A stretch of DNA of 64,000 bases from Bradyrhizobium amphicarpaeae (GTDB taxonomy: Bacteria; Pseudomonadota; Alphaproteobacteria; Rhizobiales; Xanthobacteraceae). The stretch lies in assembly GCF_002266435.3 (NCBI RefSeq), contig NZ_CP029426.2:960001-1024000 (forward strand). Direction: 5' to 3'. The position numbers were made by a program, and so were the translations under genes. This document shows, piece after piece, positions 17,161 through 25,353 of this stretch. The notes under the pieces are model-generated. The model saw only the letters and a list, made by a program, of their open reading frames with translations, made no database searches and was not told the origin of the DNA. Each line of letters opens with the position of its first letter. Positions within the stretch are counted from its first letter, which is position 1.

Positions 17161-18405
17161 ATGAATTTCGACGACACCCCGCAGGAAGCCGAATTCCGCC
17201 TGACCGCGCGCCAATGGATCGCCGCCAACGCGCCCAAGGAGTTCGAGCAGGAGCTGTCCAAATCCTCGCTCGGCCGCATCCGGCTGGCGAAGCACGACAT
17301 GGTCGATGTCGGCAAGGCCTGGCAGAAGAAGAAGTTCGAAGGCAATTGGGCCTGCCTGCACTGGCCTAAGGAGTATGGCGGTCGAGGTGCGACGCCGATC
17401 GAGAAGGTGATCTGGCAGCAGGAGGAGGGCGTCTACGGCAAGCTGACGCAGCCGTTCCAGATCGGCGAGGGCATGTGCGGTCCGACCGTGATGGCGTTCG
17501 GCAGCGAGGATGCCAAGCGCAGGTACCTGCCGAAGCTCGCTTCGGGCGAGGAGATCTGGTGCCAGCTGTTTTCCGAGCCGTCCGCCGGCTCCGATGTCGC
17601 TGGCCTGCGCACGCGCGCGGAGAAGAAGGGCGACAATTGGATCGTCAACGGCCAGAAGATCTGGACCTCCGGCGCGCATTACTCCGACTACGGCCTCCTG
17701 ATCGCGCGCACCGATCCGAACGTGCCCAAGCACAAGGGTCTCACCATGTTCTTCCTGGACATGAAGAGCCCCGGCGTCGAGGTCCGGCCGATCAGGCAGG
17801 CCAATGGCATGCAGGAGTTCAACGAGGTCTATTTCACCGACGTCGTGATCCCCGACAGCCAGCGGCTAGGCGCCGTCGGCGAGGGTTGGAGCGTGTCGTT
17901 GACCACGCTGATGAACGAGCGCATGTCGATCGGCTCGCGCCTTGCGACCGGCGTGCCTGAGATGTTCGAGTTCTGCTCCAATCTGATGCTGGAGGACGGT
18001 CTCGCCATCGACGATCCTGCGGTGCGTTCGAAACTCGCGAACTGGGCGGCGAAGTCGAATGGGCTGAAATTTACCAGCTATCGCACCATCTCGGCGCTGT
18101 CGAAAGGCGAGCGGCCGGGCCCGGAGAATTCGATCGGCAAGCTGGTGTCGGGCATGATGCTGCAGGATATCGCGACCTACGCCATGGACCTGCAAGGCGC
18201 GACCGGTGTTCTCACCGGCACCGACGAGGAGACGGTGCAGGGCCAGTTCCAGCAGATGCTGCTGTCCTCGCCCTCGATGCGCATCGCCGGCGGCACCGAC
18301 GAGATCCTGCGCAACATCATCGCCGAGCGGGTGCTGGGCCTGCCCGGCGACATCCGAGTCGACAAGGACGTGCCGTACAACAAGATCCCGACCAAGGGCA
18401 GATGA
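17161..18405 (+). CDS. Acyl-CoA dehydrogenase (paralogue of the preceding gene)
   Basis: A 414-residue dehydrogenase nearly colinear with its upstream neighbour: the same opening MNFDDTPQEAEFR, the same CQLFSEPSAGSDVAGLRTRA signature, and the same IRVDKDVPYNKIPTKGR ending. The start at 17161 follows GAGAGGAG and matches the paralogue; longer in-frame extensions only run back through the repeat. The two copies may have separated to handle different chain shapes or may assemble together. Two repeat copies flank this gene (17031 and 18415). Confidence 0.9.
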   Translation: MNFDDTPQEAEFRLTARQWIAANAPKEFEQELSKSSLGRIRLAKHDMVDVGKAWQKKKFEGNWACLHWPKEYGGRGATPIEKVIWQQEEGVYGKLTQPFQIGEGMCGPTVMAFGSEDAKRRYLPKLASGEEIWCQLFSEPSAGSDVAGLRTRAEKKGDNWIVNGQKIWTSGAHYSDYGLLIARTDPNVPKHKGLTMFFLDMKSPGVEVRPIRQANGMQEFNEVYFTDVVIPDSQRLGAVGEGWSVSLTTLMNERMSIGSRLATGVPEMFEFCSNLMLEDGLAIDDPAVRSKLANWAAKSNGLKFTSYRTISALSKGERPGPENSIGKLVSGMMLQDIATYAMDLQGATGVLTGTDEETVQGQFQQMLLSSPSMRIAGGTDEILRNIIAERVLGLPGDIRVDKDVPYNKIPTKGR

Positions 18406-18414
18406 AAGACTCTC

Positions 18415-18504
18415 GTGTCCCGGACGCGCGAAGCGCGAGCCGGGACCCAGGAGCCATGGGCCCCGCCTCTGCGCCGCATCGTGCTGCGTCGCGTCCGGGG
18501 CACG
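18415..18504. repeat. Dispersed palindromic repeat, GTCCCGGACGC family, copy 3
   Basis: GTGTCCCGGACGCGCGAAGC to GCGTCCGGGGCACG, with the internal AGCCGGGACCC / GGGCCCCGCCTC pair. This is the shortest copy. It lies between the dehydrogenase and the nitroreductase. Confidence 0.78.
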
Positions 18505-18519
18505 AAAGCGAGCTAGGCA

Positions 18520-19218
18520 ATGGACGCAAAAGTGAAACAAAACGACCGCATCGGCGTGCTCGAAGAGCTGCTCAACGAGCGCTACTCCGTCCGCGCCTTC
18601 CTGCCGAAAGAGGTCGACCGCGCGACCATCGAACATGTGCTGACGACCGCACAGCGCACGGCGTCCTGGTGCAACAGTCAGCCCTGGCAGGTGATCATCG
18701 CCAGTGGCGAAGCCAAGGAGCGTTTCCGCCAGGCGATCTACAAGGAAGCTTCAGGGGGGCTCGGCGACGATTACGACTTCACCCCGCCGCGCGAATATGT
18801 CGGCGTCTATCTCGATCGCCGCCGCGAAAGCGGTTTTCAGCTCTACAACACGCTCGGAATCGCCCGTGGTGACAGGAGCGCCTACGCCAGGCAGGCGCTG
18901 GAGAACTACAATTTCTTCGGCGCGCCTCATGTCGCCATCATTCACACCAACGAGCCGCTCGGCATCTACGGTGCGATCGATTGCGGCGCCTATGTCTCCA
19001 ACTTCATGCTGGCTGCGCAGGCGCTCGGGCTCGGCACGATTCCGCAGGCGGCGCTTGCACGGCATTCCGGCCTGATCCGCCGCCACTTCAATCTGCCCGA
19101 CGATCGCCGCATCGTCTGCGGCATCTCGTTCGGCTACGCTGACAATGCGCACAAGGTCAACAGCTACCGCACCTCGCGCGCGAGCGTCGCTGAAACGGTA
19201 ACTTTCGCCGACGAGTGA
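18520..19218 (+). CDS. Nitroreductase family protein
   Basis: A predicted FMN-dependent NAD(P)H oxidoreductase of 232 residues. The N-terminal RYSVRAFLPKEVDR (about 22-35) and TASWCNSQPWQVIIASG (about 48-64) form the FMN-binding site, and GAYVSNFMLAAQALGLGTIPQ near 148-168 is the typical core helix. Members reduce nitroaromatics, quinones or enoates. Here it follows three acyl-CoA dehydrogenases, so it may reduce an unsaturated pathway intermediate or simply be stress-related. Its natural substrate is not evident. Confidence 0.85.
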   Translation: MDAKVKQNDRIGVLEELLNERYSVRAFLPKEVDRATIEHVLTTAQRTASWCNSQPWQVIIASGEAKERFRQAIYKEASGGLGDDYDFTPPREYVGVYLDRRRESGFQLYNTLGIARGDRSAYARQALENYNFFGAPHVAIIHTNEPLGIYGAIDCGAYVSNFMLAAQALGLGTIPQAALARHSGLIRRHFNLPDDRRIVCGISFGYADNAHKVNSYRTSRASVAETVTFADE

Positions 19219-19232
19219 TCGAGACGCGTAAG

Positions 19233-19254
19233 GGCGGCCGCGAGAACGGCCGCC
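19233..19254. terminator. GC hairpin between convergent nitroreductase and ecfG genes
   Basis: GGCGGCCG-CGAGAA-CGGCCGCC forms a perfect 8-base-pair stem between two converging genes. There is no T-run on either side, so it may act as a weak or Rho-assisted bidirectional terminator. Confidence 0.45.
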
Positions 19255-19288
19255 TCTCCGTCGGTTTCGGATCGATTGACGCCGGCCG

Positions 19289-19837
19289 CTATCCGCCGCT
19301 GCCGCCGATCACGGCGCGGATGGTCTCGTCGGGCCCGAAGTCTTCGGCGCCGTCGACATAGAGCAGGGCGGCGAGCTTCGAGCGCGCGCGGTTGACGCGG
19401 CTCTTGATCGTGCCGACCGCACAACCGCAGATCGAGGCCGCGTCTTCGTAGGAGAAGCCGGAGGCGCCGACCAGGATCAGCGCTTCACGCTGGTCCTGCG
19501 GAAGCTTCTCGAGCGCCGTGCGGAATTCCTCGAATTCGAGATGCGCGTTCTGCGACGGCTGTGTCTTCAGCGTCTTGGCGTAGTTGCCTTCGGCATCCTC
19601 GACCTCGCGCCGCCGCTTGCGATAGTCGGAGCGGAAGAGGTTGCGCAGGATCGTGAACAGCCACGCCGGCAGATTGGAGCCGGGCTGGAACGAGTCGATA
19701 TTGGCGAGGGCGCGGAGCAGCGTCTCCTGGACCAAATCGTCGGCGCGGTCCGCATTGCCGCTAAGTGAAATGGCAAACGCGCGTAAGCTCGGCACGCTCG
19801 CGAGGATGTCGTTGCGCAGGGAGTCCGTGAGAGGCAT
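19289..19837 (-). CDS. ecfG: ECF sigma factor of the general stress response, EcfG
   Basis: The 182-residue sigma factor carries a region 2 (DLVQETLLRALANIDSF, about 34-50, and WLFTILRNLFRSDYRKRR, about 59-76) and a region 4 (LEKLPQDQREALIL near 110, then SYEDAASICGCAVGTIKSRVNRAR near 128-151). Linkage to nepR and phyR identifies it as EcfG, which directs RNA polymerase to GGAAC-N16/17-CGTT promoters. Its start overlaps the nepR stop by one base (TAATG), so the two are translationally coupled. Candidate target promoters occur in this window at 20187, 36300 and 44067. Confidence 0.95.
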   Translation of the reverse strand: MPLTDSLRNDILASVPSLRAFAISLSGNADRADDLVQETLLRALANIDSFQPGSNLPAWLFTILRNLFRSDYRKRRREVEDAEGNYAKTLKTQPSQNAHLEFEEFRTALEKLPQDQREALILVGASGFSYEDAASICGCAVGTIKSRVNRARSKLAALLYVDGAEDFGPDETIRAVIGGSGG

Positions 19838-20070
19838 TAATCCCTCCCATTGTTGTTGTCGTTGGATCCGCCCTCTTCGCCCAATTGGGGTGTGGCCCCT
19901 GGCGCATCAAGCTTCTTGATCAGTTCGGCGAACCGATCTGGAACCCCCTGTCGCACGACATCGTCGTACATGGCGCGCAATTGATGCCCTATCCGGGATT
20001 GTATCTCCGGAGTGAGGCCTCCCTTGCCGGGGGTCGTGCTTCTGCTGGCTTGAGACTTGAGATCTTTCAT
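19837..20070 (-). CDS. nepR: Anti-sigma factor NepR
   Basis: A 77-residue anti-sigma factor that holds EcfG inactive until phosphorylated PhyR binds it instead. The diagnostic two-helix core is visible at about residues 18-50: LTPEIQSRIGHQLRAMYDD and RQGVPDRFAELIKKLD. The start at 20070 gives the usual NepR length; an upstream in-frame start at 20154 would add 28 residues that look like read-through of the leader. The C-terminal tail is acidic and Asn-rich. It is cotranscribed with ecfG and divergent from phyR. Confidence 0.93.
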   Translation of the reverse strand: MKDLKSQASRSTTPGKGGLTPEIQSRIGHQLRAMYDDVVRQGVPDRFAELIKKLDAPGATPQLGEEGGSNDNNNGRD

Positions 20071-20186
20071 GACCTGTTCCACGTTTCCCCGAGTTAAGTG
20101 ACTGTAAAATCGAGAAGTTTTCTCAACCGGGAGCCGTTCCCTGGATAGGCTCAATTCCAGGTTCGATAAAAAGTTCCCGCTCGGGG

Positions 20187-20211
20187 GGAACTTTTGTTGG
20201 GGTGAGGCGTA
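20187..20211 (+). promoter_or_regulatory. EcfG-type promoter for phyR
   Basis: GGAAC (20187-20191), a 16-base spacer and CGTA (20208-20211) closely match the EcfG consensus GGAAC-N16-CGTT. It points at phyR, predicting a leader of about 70 bases and positive feedback on the stress response. Confidence 0.65.
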
Positions 20212-20288
20212 AACAGTCCAGCAGGGGAACCTGGGCCCCCCTCGATTGACTGGACGTCAAGGTTGGTCCGAATATGAATGGAGTGGGG

Positions 20289-21095
20289 ATGTCCCGTTCA
20301 CAGCTTGTTGCTGAGCACTTGCCGTTGTTGCGCCGGTACGCGCGCGCCCTGACGGGCAGCCAGGCTTCCGGTGACGCTTATGTCGCAGCCATGTTGGAAG
20401 CCATGCTGGGAGATCCGGCAGTGCTCGACGAGAGCCACGGACCGCGCGTCGGCCTGTTCCGGTTGTTCACCCAGATCTGGAATTCGGTCTCCGTCAACGA
20501 CGATTCCGAGGTGGCGACCCTGCCAATGCCGCCGGAGCGGCGGCTGTCGAACATCACACCGCTGCCGCGGCAGGCCTTCCTGCTGCTCTCGCTGGAGGGA
20601 TTTTCGGAAGAGGAAGTCGGCTACATCCTCGGTACCGACGTCGCCGAGACCCGGCGGCTTGCGGATGCGGCCGGCCGCGAGATGGCCGCCGAGATTGCCA
20701 CCGACGTGCTGATCATCGAGGACGAGACCTTCATCGCCATGGACCTCGAGAGCCTGGTGAAGAATCTCGGCCACAATGTCGTCGGCGTCGCGCGCACCCA
20801 TGCCGATGCGGTCGCACTGGCCAAGAACAAGCGGCCCGGCCTGATCCTCGCCGACATCCAGCTCGCCGACGGCTCGTCGGGCCTCGACGCGGTCAACGAA
20901 TTGCTCCGCACCTTCGAAGTGCCGGTGGTGTTCATCACCGCGTACCCGGAGCGCTTCCTCACCGGCGAGCGCCCCGAGCCGGCATTCCTGATCTCAAAGC
21001 CGTTCCAGCCCGCGATGGTGTCGGCGGTGGCGAGCCAGGCGCTGTTCTTCCAGCGCAACTCGCGCAACCGCGCGCCGAAGGCACCGGCGGCTTAA
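20289..21095 (+). CDS. phyR: General stress response regulator PhyR
   Basis: A two-domain anti-anti-sigma factor of 268 residues. The N-terminal part (about 1-130) mimics an ECF sigma factor (MSRSQLVAEHLPLLRRYARAL and LSLEGFSEEEVGYILGTD). The C-terminal receiver starts at DVLIIEDE, with acceptor D189 in LILADIQLADGS and the conserved lysine in LISKPF. When phosphorylated it sequesters NepR and frees EcfG. I chose ATG 20289 because GGAG lies six bases before it; an upstream ATG at 20274 has no good ribosome site. No stress histidine kinase gene is adjacent. Confidence 0.95.
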   Translation: MSRSQLVAEHLPLLRRYARALTGSQASGDAYVAAMLEAMLGDPAVLDESHGPRVGLFRLFTQIWNSVSVNDDSEVATLPMPPERRLSNITPLPRQAFLLLSLEGFSEEEVGYILGTDVAETRRLADAAGREMAAEIATDVLIIEDETFIAMDLESLVKNLGHNVVGVARTHADAVALAKNKRPGLILADIQLADGSSGLDAVNELLRTFEVPVVFITAYPERFLTGERPEPAFLISKPFQPAMVSAVASQALFFQRNSRNRAPKAPAA

Positions 21096-21124
21096 TCGCG
21101 CCGGCCATTTGGCGAAACGATCCG

Positions 21125-21156
21125 ATCCGGCGTGCTGCAAGGCACGCCGGATTTTT
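21125..21156 (+). terminator. Rho-independent terminator of phyR
   Basis: ATCCGGCGTGC-TGCAAG-GCACGCCGGAT is a perfect 11-base-pair stem followed by TTTTT, 30 bases after the phyR stop. It isolates phyR from the next gene. Confidence 0.88.
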
Positions 21157-21235
21157 CATGCCCGACTGCCGTGCTTGACGCGCGCCGGCTTCGCCGCTCA
21201 TACGTCCTGCAGGGATCCCAGCCGGAGATGTGCCC

Positions 21236-21862
21236 ATGGACCAGCAGTTGCTCGATCGTCTCGCCATCCGCGACCTCGTCGAGAACTGGGCGGTGTGGCG
21301 CGATGCCGGTGATTGGGAGCGCTTCGCCACGGTCTGGCACGACGAGGGCTGGATGTCCGCCACCTGGTTTCAGGGGCCGGCGCGGGATTTCATGCGCGTC
21401 AGCCAGGAGGGGTTCGCCAGGGGCGTCCGCATCCTGCATTTCCTCGGCGGCACCAGCATCGATCTCGCAGGTGCGCGTGCCATCGCCCAGACCAAGATGA
21501 CGATCTCGCAGCGCGCCCCGGTGCACGACGTGGTCTGCGATGTCGTCTGTACCGGCCGCTTCTACGATTTCCTGGAAAAACGACAGGACCAATCAGGAAT
21601 CGGGCGGTGGGGCATCGTCCGTCGCCAGCCGATCTACGAGAAGGACCGGATCGACCCGGTCGATCCCGCAGCAGAGCTCCGCCTCGACCAGAAAGCGCTC
21701 GCCGCGCTGCCTGAAGGCTATCGCCACCTCGCCTACATGCAGGAGCTGATCGGCTACAGGGTCAAGCGCGACATGCCGGGCCTGATCGGTCCCGAGGTCG
21801 AGAAGCTCTATGGCGAAGGGCGGGCGTGGCTGGCGGGGAAAGCGCACGCCGCAAAAAAGTAA
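21236..21862 (+). CDS. Nuclear transport factor 2 / SnoaL-like domain protein
   Basis: A 208-residue protein of the cone-shaped NTF2-like fold, recognised by LAIRDLVENWAVWRDAGDWERFATVWHDEGWMSATW near its N-terminus. The same opening occurs in SnoaL-like cyclases, dehydratases and many unassigned proteins. The C-terminal third is an extension beyond the usual 130-150 residue domain. The start at 21236 is placed by GGAG eight bases upstream; a GTG at 21230 is too close. It stands alone between two hairpins, and its function is not known. Confidence 0.75.
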   Translation: MDQQLLDRLAIRDLVENWAVWRDAGDWERFATVWHDEGWMSATWFQGPARDFMRVSQEGFARGVRILHFLGGTSIDLAGARAIAQTKMTISQRAPVHDVVCDVVCTGRFYDFLEKRQDQSGIGRWGIVRRQPIYEKDRIDPVDPAAELRLDQKALAALPEGYRHLAYMQELIGYRVKRDMPGLIGPEVEKLYGEGRAWLAGKAHAAKK

Positions 21863-21891
21863 GGCGCGACTGGCATCACCACAGTCGCGCC
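21863..21891. terminator. Stem-loop after the NTF2-like gene
   Basis: GGCGCGACTG-GCATCACCA-CAGTCGCGCC is a perfect 10-base-pair stem directly after the stop codon. No T-run follows, so it may protect or end the transcript with help from Rho. Confidence 0.5.
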
Positions 21892-22095
21892 CTACGTCGC
21901 CGGCTTATGGGGCAGGGGGGAATAGCCGGCTGTCAGGATGACTCCCACCCCCGCGAGACGTTCCCCCCTGTGCGAAATATTTTGCGCACGCCGTCGCGCG
22001 TATTGCACACGGTTAAGTGATCGTATCTGCCGAGAACCCCTGATCCTCCCCCGACGTTGTTCCCGCGATCGCCATGGGGCGAGGGATCGACAGCC

Positions 22096-22497
22096 ATGTC
22101 ACAGATTTACAAAGCATTTTTCGGTGCCGCCGCGATCACATTCGCGCTCGGCGCTGCGCAGTTGGCCTCCGGCCACGATCTGGCCGACCGTTGGCAGAGT
22201 GTCGCCGACAAAGCCGATCAGCCCGGCCACAACATCAACCGCTCCGGAAAGTCAGACCGGCTCGCTGAGATCAAGCAGGGAGTTCCCACCCGCACCGTCT
22301 CCATGCGGCTGAACGACCTTCCAGCGACGTCGGTGCTGCTCCGGGTCCCCGCAGTGATCGAGTCCGGCAGCGCCAAGCCGCCGGCGCTGCTCCAGACCCC
22401 CAAGGCACGCAACCGCCCGACGGTCGCCTGCGAGCCGATGGTCAGCTCGCTGACCGAGGTAGCAAAGCTGCTCCAGCCTGGCCGTTGCGTGACCTGA
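22096..22497 (+). CDS. Secreted protein of unknown function
   Basis: A 133-residue protein with a probable signal peptide (hydrophobic FFGAAAITFALGAAQLASG, residues 8-26). I do not recognise the mature part. It has two cysteines (in VACEP and PGRCVT), which could form a disulphide in the periplasm, and a Pro/Ala-rich middle. The start at 22096 is chosen because the signal peptide begins there; a possible start at 22057 would precede it by 13 residues. Upstream (21863-22095) I see only the stem-loop and an AT-rich symmetric stretch near 21970. Confidence 0.6.
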   Translation: MSQIYKAFFGAAAITFALGAAQLASGHDLADRWQSVADKADQPGHNINRSGKSDRLAEIKQGVPTRTVSMRLNDLPATSVLLRVPAVIESGSAKPPALLQTPKARNRPTVACEPMVSSLTEVAKLLQPGRCVT

Positions 22498-22554
22498 TCC
22501 GCCGGGCCACCGGGTAGATTGCTCTCCCCGCCCGAGGACGATTGTTCACGTCCA

Positions 22555-22582
22555 CTTGATCCCCCGTACGCTCGCGTTATAT
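22555..22582 (+). promoter_or_regulatory. Candidate htpG promoter
   Basis: CTTGAT (22555-22560) and TTATAT (22577-22582) are separated by 16 bases, 37 bases before the htpG ATG. The -35 half CTTGAT resembles both vegetative and heat-shock promoters, so RpoH control is possible but not proven. Confidence 0.4.
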
Positions 22583-22619
22583 CCCGGGTTTCTTCCCTTC
22601 GTTTTGACCGGGTAAACGC

Positions 22620-24497
22620 ATGACGACGTCAGATACGGCTGTGCATACACAGCCTTTCCAGGCCGAGGTTTCCGAGCTGCTACACCTGATGGTGCACTCC
22701 GTCTATTCGGAGACCGATATCTTCCTGCGCGAGCTCGTCTCCAACGCCTCGGACGCCTGCGACAAGCTGCGCTACGAGGCGATCGCAACCCCGGCGCTGC
22801 TGGGTGAGGGCGACGCGCTCAAGATCCGCATCATCCCGAACAAGGCGGCCAATACGCTCACGATCGCCGACAACGGCATCGGCATGGAGCGGCAGGAGCT
22901 GATCGACCATCTCGGCACCATCGCCCGCTCCGGCACCAAGGCGTTCGTGTCGAAGCTGAAGGAGGCCAAGGACGGTCTCGGCCTGATCGGCCAGTTCGGT
23001 GTCGGCTTCTATTCCGCCTTCATGGTCGCCGACAGGATCGTCGTGGTCAGCCGCCGCGCCGGCGAGAGCGACGTCTGGACCTGGACGTCCTCCGGCGGCT
23101 CGGGCTTCGAGATCGCCCGTGCCAGCGACGAGGACGCGGCGCGCGTGACGCGTGGCACCGAGATCGTCCTGCATCTGAAAGACGACGCCAGGAAATATCT
23201 CGAGGCCTTCGAGATCGAACGCATCATCGGTGCCTATTCCGACAACATCCTGTTCCCGATCGAGCTGGTGCCGGAAGAAGGTGAGCCCCGCCAGATCAAT
23301 TCGGCCAGCGCGCTGTGGCAACGCTCGAAATCCGAGCTGACGGCGGACGACTACAAGAAGGCCTATCAGCAGATCGCATCCGCCTTCGACGATCCCGCGA
23401 TGACGCTGCATTACCGCGCCGAGGGCCGCTACTCTTACGCCGTGTTGCTGTTCGCGCCCTCGACGAAGCCGTTCGACCTGTTCGAGCCGAACCGCAAGGG
23501 GCGGGTGAAGCTCTACGTCCGCCGCGTCTTCATCACCGATGATGCCGACCTGCTGCCGGGCTATTTGCGCTTCATCCGCGGCGTCGTCGACAGTGAGGAT
23601 CTGCCGCTCAACATCTCCCGCGAGATGCTGCAGAACAATCCGCAGCTGGCGCAGATCCGCAAGGCCGTGGCGACCCGGGTCGTGTCGGAGCTCGAAAGCC
23701 TGGCCGAGAAGGATCCGGAGAATTTTGCCAGGATCTGGGACGCCTTCGGTGCGGTGCTGAAGGAGGGCATTTACGAGGATTTCGAGCGCCGCGAAAAGCT
23801 GCTGGCACTGTCGCGCTTCACAACGACCGCAGGCGAGAAGCGGTCGCTGAAGCAAGTCATCGCCGATTTCAAGCCGAACCAGACCGAGATCTATTATCTC
23901 GTCGGCGACAGCATCGAGCGGCTGAAATCCAATCCGCGGCTGGAGGCTGCGACCGCGCGGGGCATCGAGGTGCTGCTGCTGTCCGATCCCGTCGATGCGT
24001 TCTGGACCTCGATGCCGTCGGATTTCGACGGCAAGCCGCTGAAGTCGCTGAGCCAGGGCGATCTCAATCTCGACCTGATTCCACGCGTCGACAACAGCGA
24101 TGAGGCAAAGAAGGACGAGCCGGAGGCCGATGAAGCGGCCACCATCGCCGTCATCAAGGCCGCGCTCGGCGAGCGCGTCAGCGACGTCAAGGCCTCGACG
24201 CGCCTCACCAGCTCGGCGTCCTGCCTCGTTGCCGACAGCCAGGGCCCGAGCCGCGAGCTCGAGCGCATCCTGTCGCAGCAGAACCGCGGCATGAAGACCA
24301 GGCCGATCCTGGAGATCAATCTGCGCCATCCGATGGTGGGCGCGATCACCAAGGCGCAAGCCGGCTCGAAGGCGGTCGACGATCTCAGCCTGCTGCTGCT
24401 CGAGCAGGCGCAGATCCTGGACGGTGAGTTGCCGGAGGATCCGGCCGCGTTTGCGGCGAGGCTTAACCGGCTGGTGTTGCAGGGGCTCGGCGCCTAG
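22620..24497 (+). CDS. htpG: Molecular chaperone HtpG (Hsp90)
   Basis: A cytoplasmic ATP-dependent chaperone of 625 residues, the standard length. The N-terminal GHKL ATPase shows [13 protein letters not shown] (ATP/Mg asparagine near residue 42), DNGIGM near 87 and [15 protein letters not shown] near 122. The middle domain has [12 protein letters not shown] near residue 331, containing the catalytic-loop arginine. The C-terminus ends with the dimerisation region and lacks the MEEVD tail, as expected in bacteria. Monocistronic, with a candidate promoter just upstream. Confidence 0.97.
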   Translation: MTTSDTAVHTQPFQAEVSELLHLMVHSVYSETDIFLRELVSNASDACDKLRYEAIATPALLGEGDALKIRIIPNKAANTLTIADNGIGMERQELIDHLGTIARSGTKAFVSKLKEAKDGLGLIGQFGVGFYSAFMVADRIVVVSRRAGESDVWTWTSSGGSGFEIARASDEDAARVTRGTEIVLHLKDDARKYLEAFEIERIIGAYSDNILFPIELVPEEGEPRQINSASALWQRSKSELTADDYKKAYQQIASAFDDPAMTLHYRAEGRYSYAVLLFAPSTKPFDLFEPNRKGRVKLYVRRVFITDDADLLPGYLRFIRGVVDSEDLPLNISREMLQNNPQLAQIRKAVATRVVSELESLAEKDPENFARIWDAFGAVLKEGIYEDFERREKLLALSRFTTTAGEKRSLKQVIADFKPNQTEIYYLVGDSIERLKSNPRLEAATARGIEVLLLSDPVDAFWTSMPSDFDGKPLKSLSQGDLNLDLIPRVDNSDEAKKDEPEADEAATIAVIKAALGERVSDVKASTRLTSSASCLVADSQGPSRELERILSQQNRGMKTRPILEINLRHPMVGAITKAQAGSKAVDDLSLLLLEQAQILDGELPEDPAAFAARLNRLVLQGLGA

Positions 24498-24611
24498 CGC
24501 CGCGGTCCCCGGCACTCACCTTGCCGTCACCTGCTCCCAGGAACAGTCGCCGCCGGCCTCGTGTTATGCCATAGCAGGCCATCGGCATCAGCCGATGCCG
24601 TCGATTCGAGG

Positions 24612-24902
24612 ATGAAGTCCATGCGCTTGCCGATTCTGACTCTCACCGCGATTGCCACGCTGTTCGTCGCGGCGGATGCCAGCGCCCAGACCTATGATCC
24701 GCGCTACCCGGTGTGCATGCACGTCTATACGCCCGGCGGCTTCGGCGGTGGCGGCGGCGACTATTTCGACTGCTCCTTCACCTCGCTTCCGCAGTGCCGT
24801 GCGACTGCGTCGGGCCGCTCGGCCAGCTGCGACGTCAACCCCTACTACCGCTTCGACCAGCCGCCGCAGCAGCCGCGCCGGCGTCACAAGAAACAGCATT
24901 GA
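24612..24902 (+). CDS. DUF3551 small secreted protein (first of a pair)
   Basis: A 96-residue secreted protein. After a signal peptide (LPILTLTAIATLFVAADASA) comes the DUF3551 pattern YDPRYPVCMHVY, a Gly run, DYFDCSFTSLPQC, ATASGRSASCDVNPYY, with four cysteines that probably pair. The tail is Pro/Arg/Lys-rich. Such proteins are abundant in Bradyrhizobium and have no known function. GGAAC-N17-TGTT about 45-70 bases upstream weakly resembles an EcfG promoter. The next gene is a close copy. Confidence 0.75.
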   Translation: MKSMRLPILTLTAIATLFVAADASAQTYDPRYPVCMHVYTPGGFGGGGGDYFDCSFTSLPQCRATASGRSASCDVNPYYRFDQPPQQPRRRHKKQH

Positions 24903-24911
24903 CGATCCACG

Positions 24912-25208
24912 ATGCAGGGTATCGGAACACAGTTCATGCGCTTCTCGTTCGGCCTGATCATGATCGCCGGCTCGCTGCTCACGCCGACGTCCTCGCATGC
25001 GCAGACCTTTGATCCGCGGTACCCCGTCTGCATGCACGTTTATTCAGGTGCGAACGGGGGAGGTGGGGAGTGGTACGACTGCTCCTTCACCTCGTTGCCG
25101 CAGTGCCGCGCCACGGCGTCGGGCCGCTCCGCAACCTGCGATCTCAACCCGTATTATCCGGTCCACGCGCCGGCATCGTACCATTCCCGCAAGCCGCGCG
25201 TCCGTTAG
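24912..25208 (+). CDS. DUF3551 small secreted protein (second of a pair)
   Basis: A 98-residue paralogue of the gene ten bases upstream, with the same FDPRYPVCMHVY, WYDCSFTSLPQCRATASGRSATCDLNPYY core and four cysteines. The signal peptide is MRFSFGLIMIAGSLLTPTSSHA, so translation may in fact begin at ATG 24936 rather than 24912. The Gly-rich loop is shorter and the tail differs. Tandem duplication is evident. Function unknown. Confidence 0.75.
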   Translation: MQGIGTQFMRFSFGLIMIAGSLLTPTSSHAQTFDPRYPVCMHVYSGANGGGGEWYDCSFTSLPQCRATASGRSATCDLNPYYPVHAPASYHSRKPRVR

Positions 25209-25353
25209 CCTTTGGGCTCCCGTCGGCGACGATGGTTGAGCCAGGTCAACGTTTGCATCTGCGTCCTCGGGCACTCTCGGCGCGCAGTCCGACGTCAGGA
25301 GTCCGGCATCATGCCGGCCCCTCAGATCGGGCGGATGACGCGAGGAGATTTCC

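Noticed and set aside
20134..20177. GGAAC on the minus strand as an EcfG promoter for nepR-ecfG
   Set aside because: Two GGAAC copies exist (at 20140 and 20177 reading down) but neither has CGTT at 16-17 bases; the best are AACT and AATT. Not reported as a promoter.
22680..24515. A 611-codon minus-strand open frame over htpG
   Set aside because: It is the mirror of HtpG codons. HtpG is complete with all motifs, so this is a shadow.
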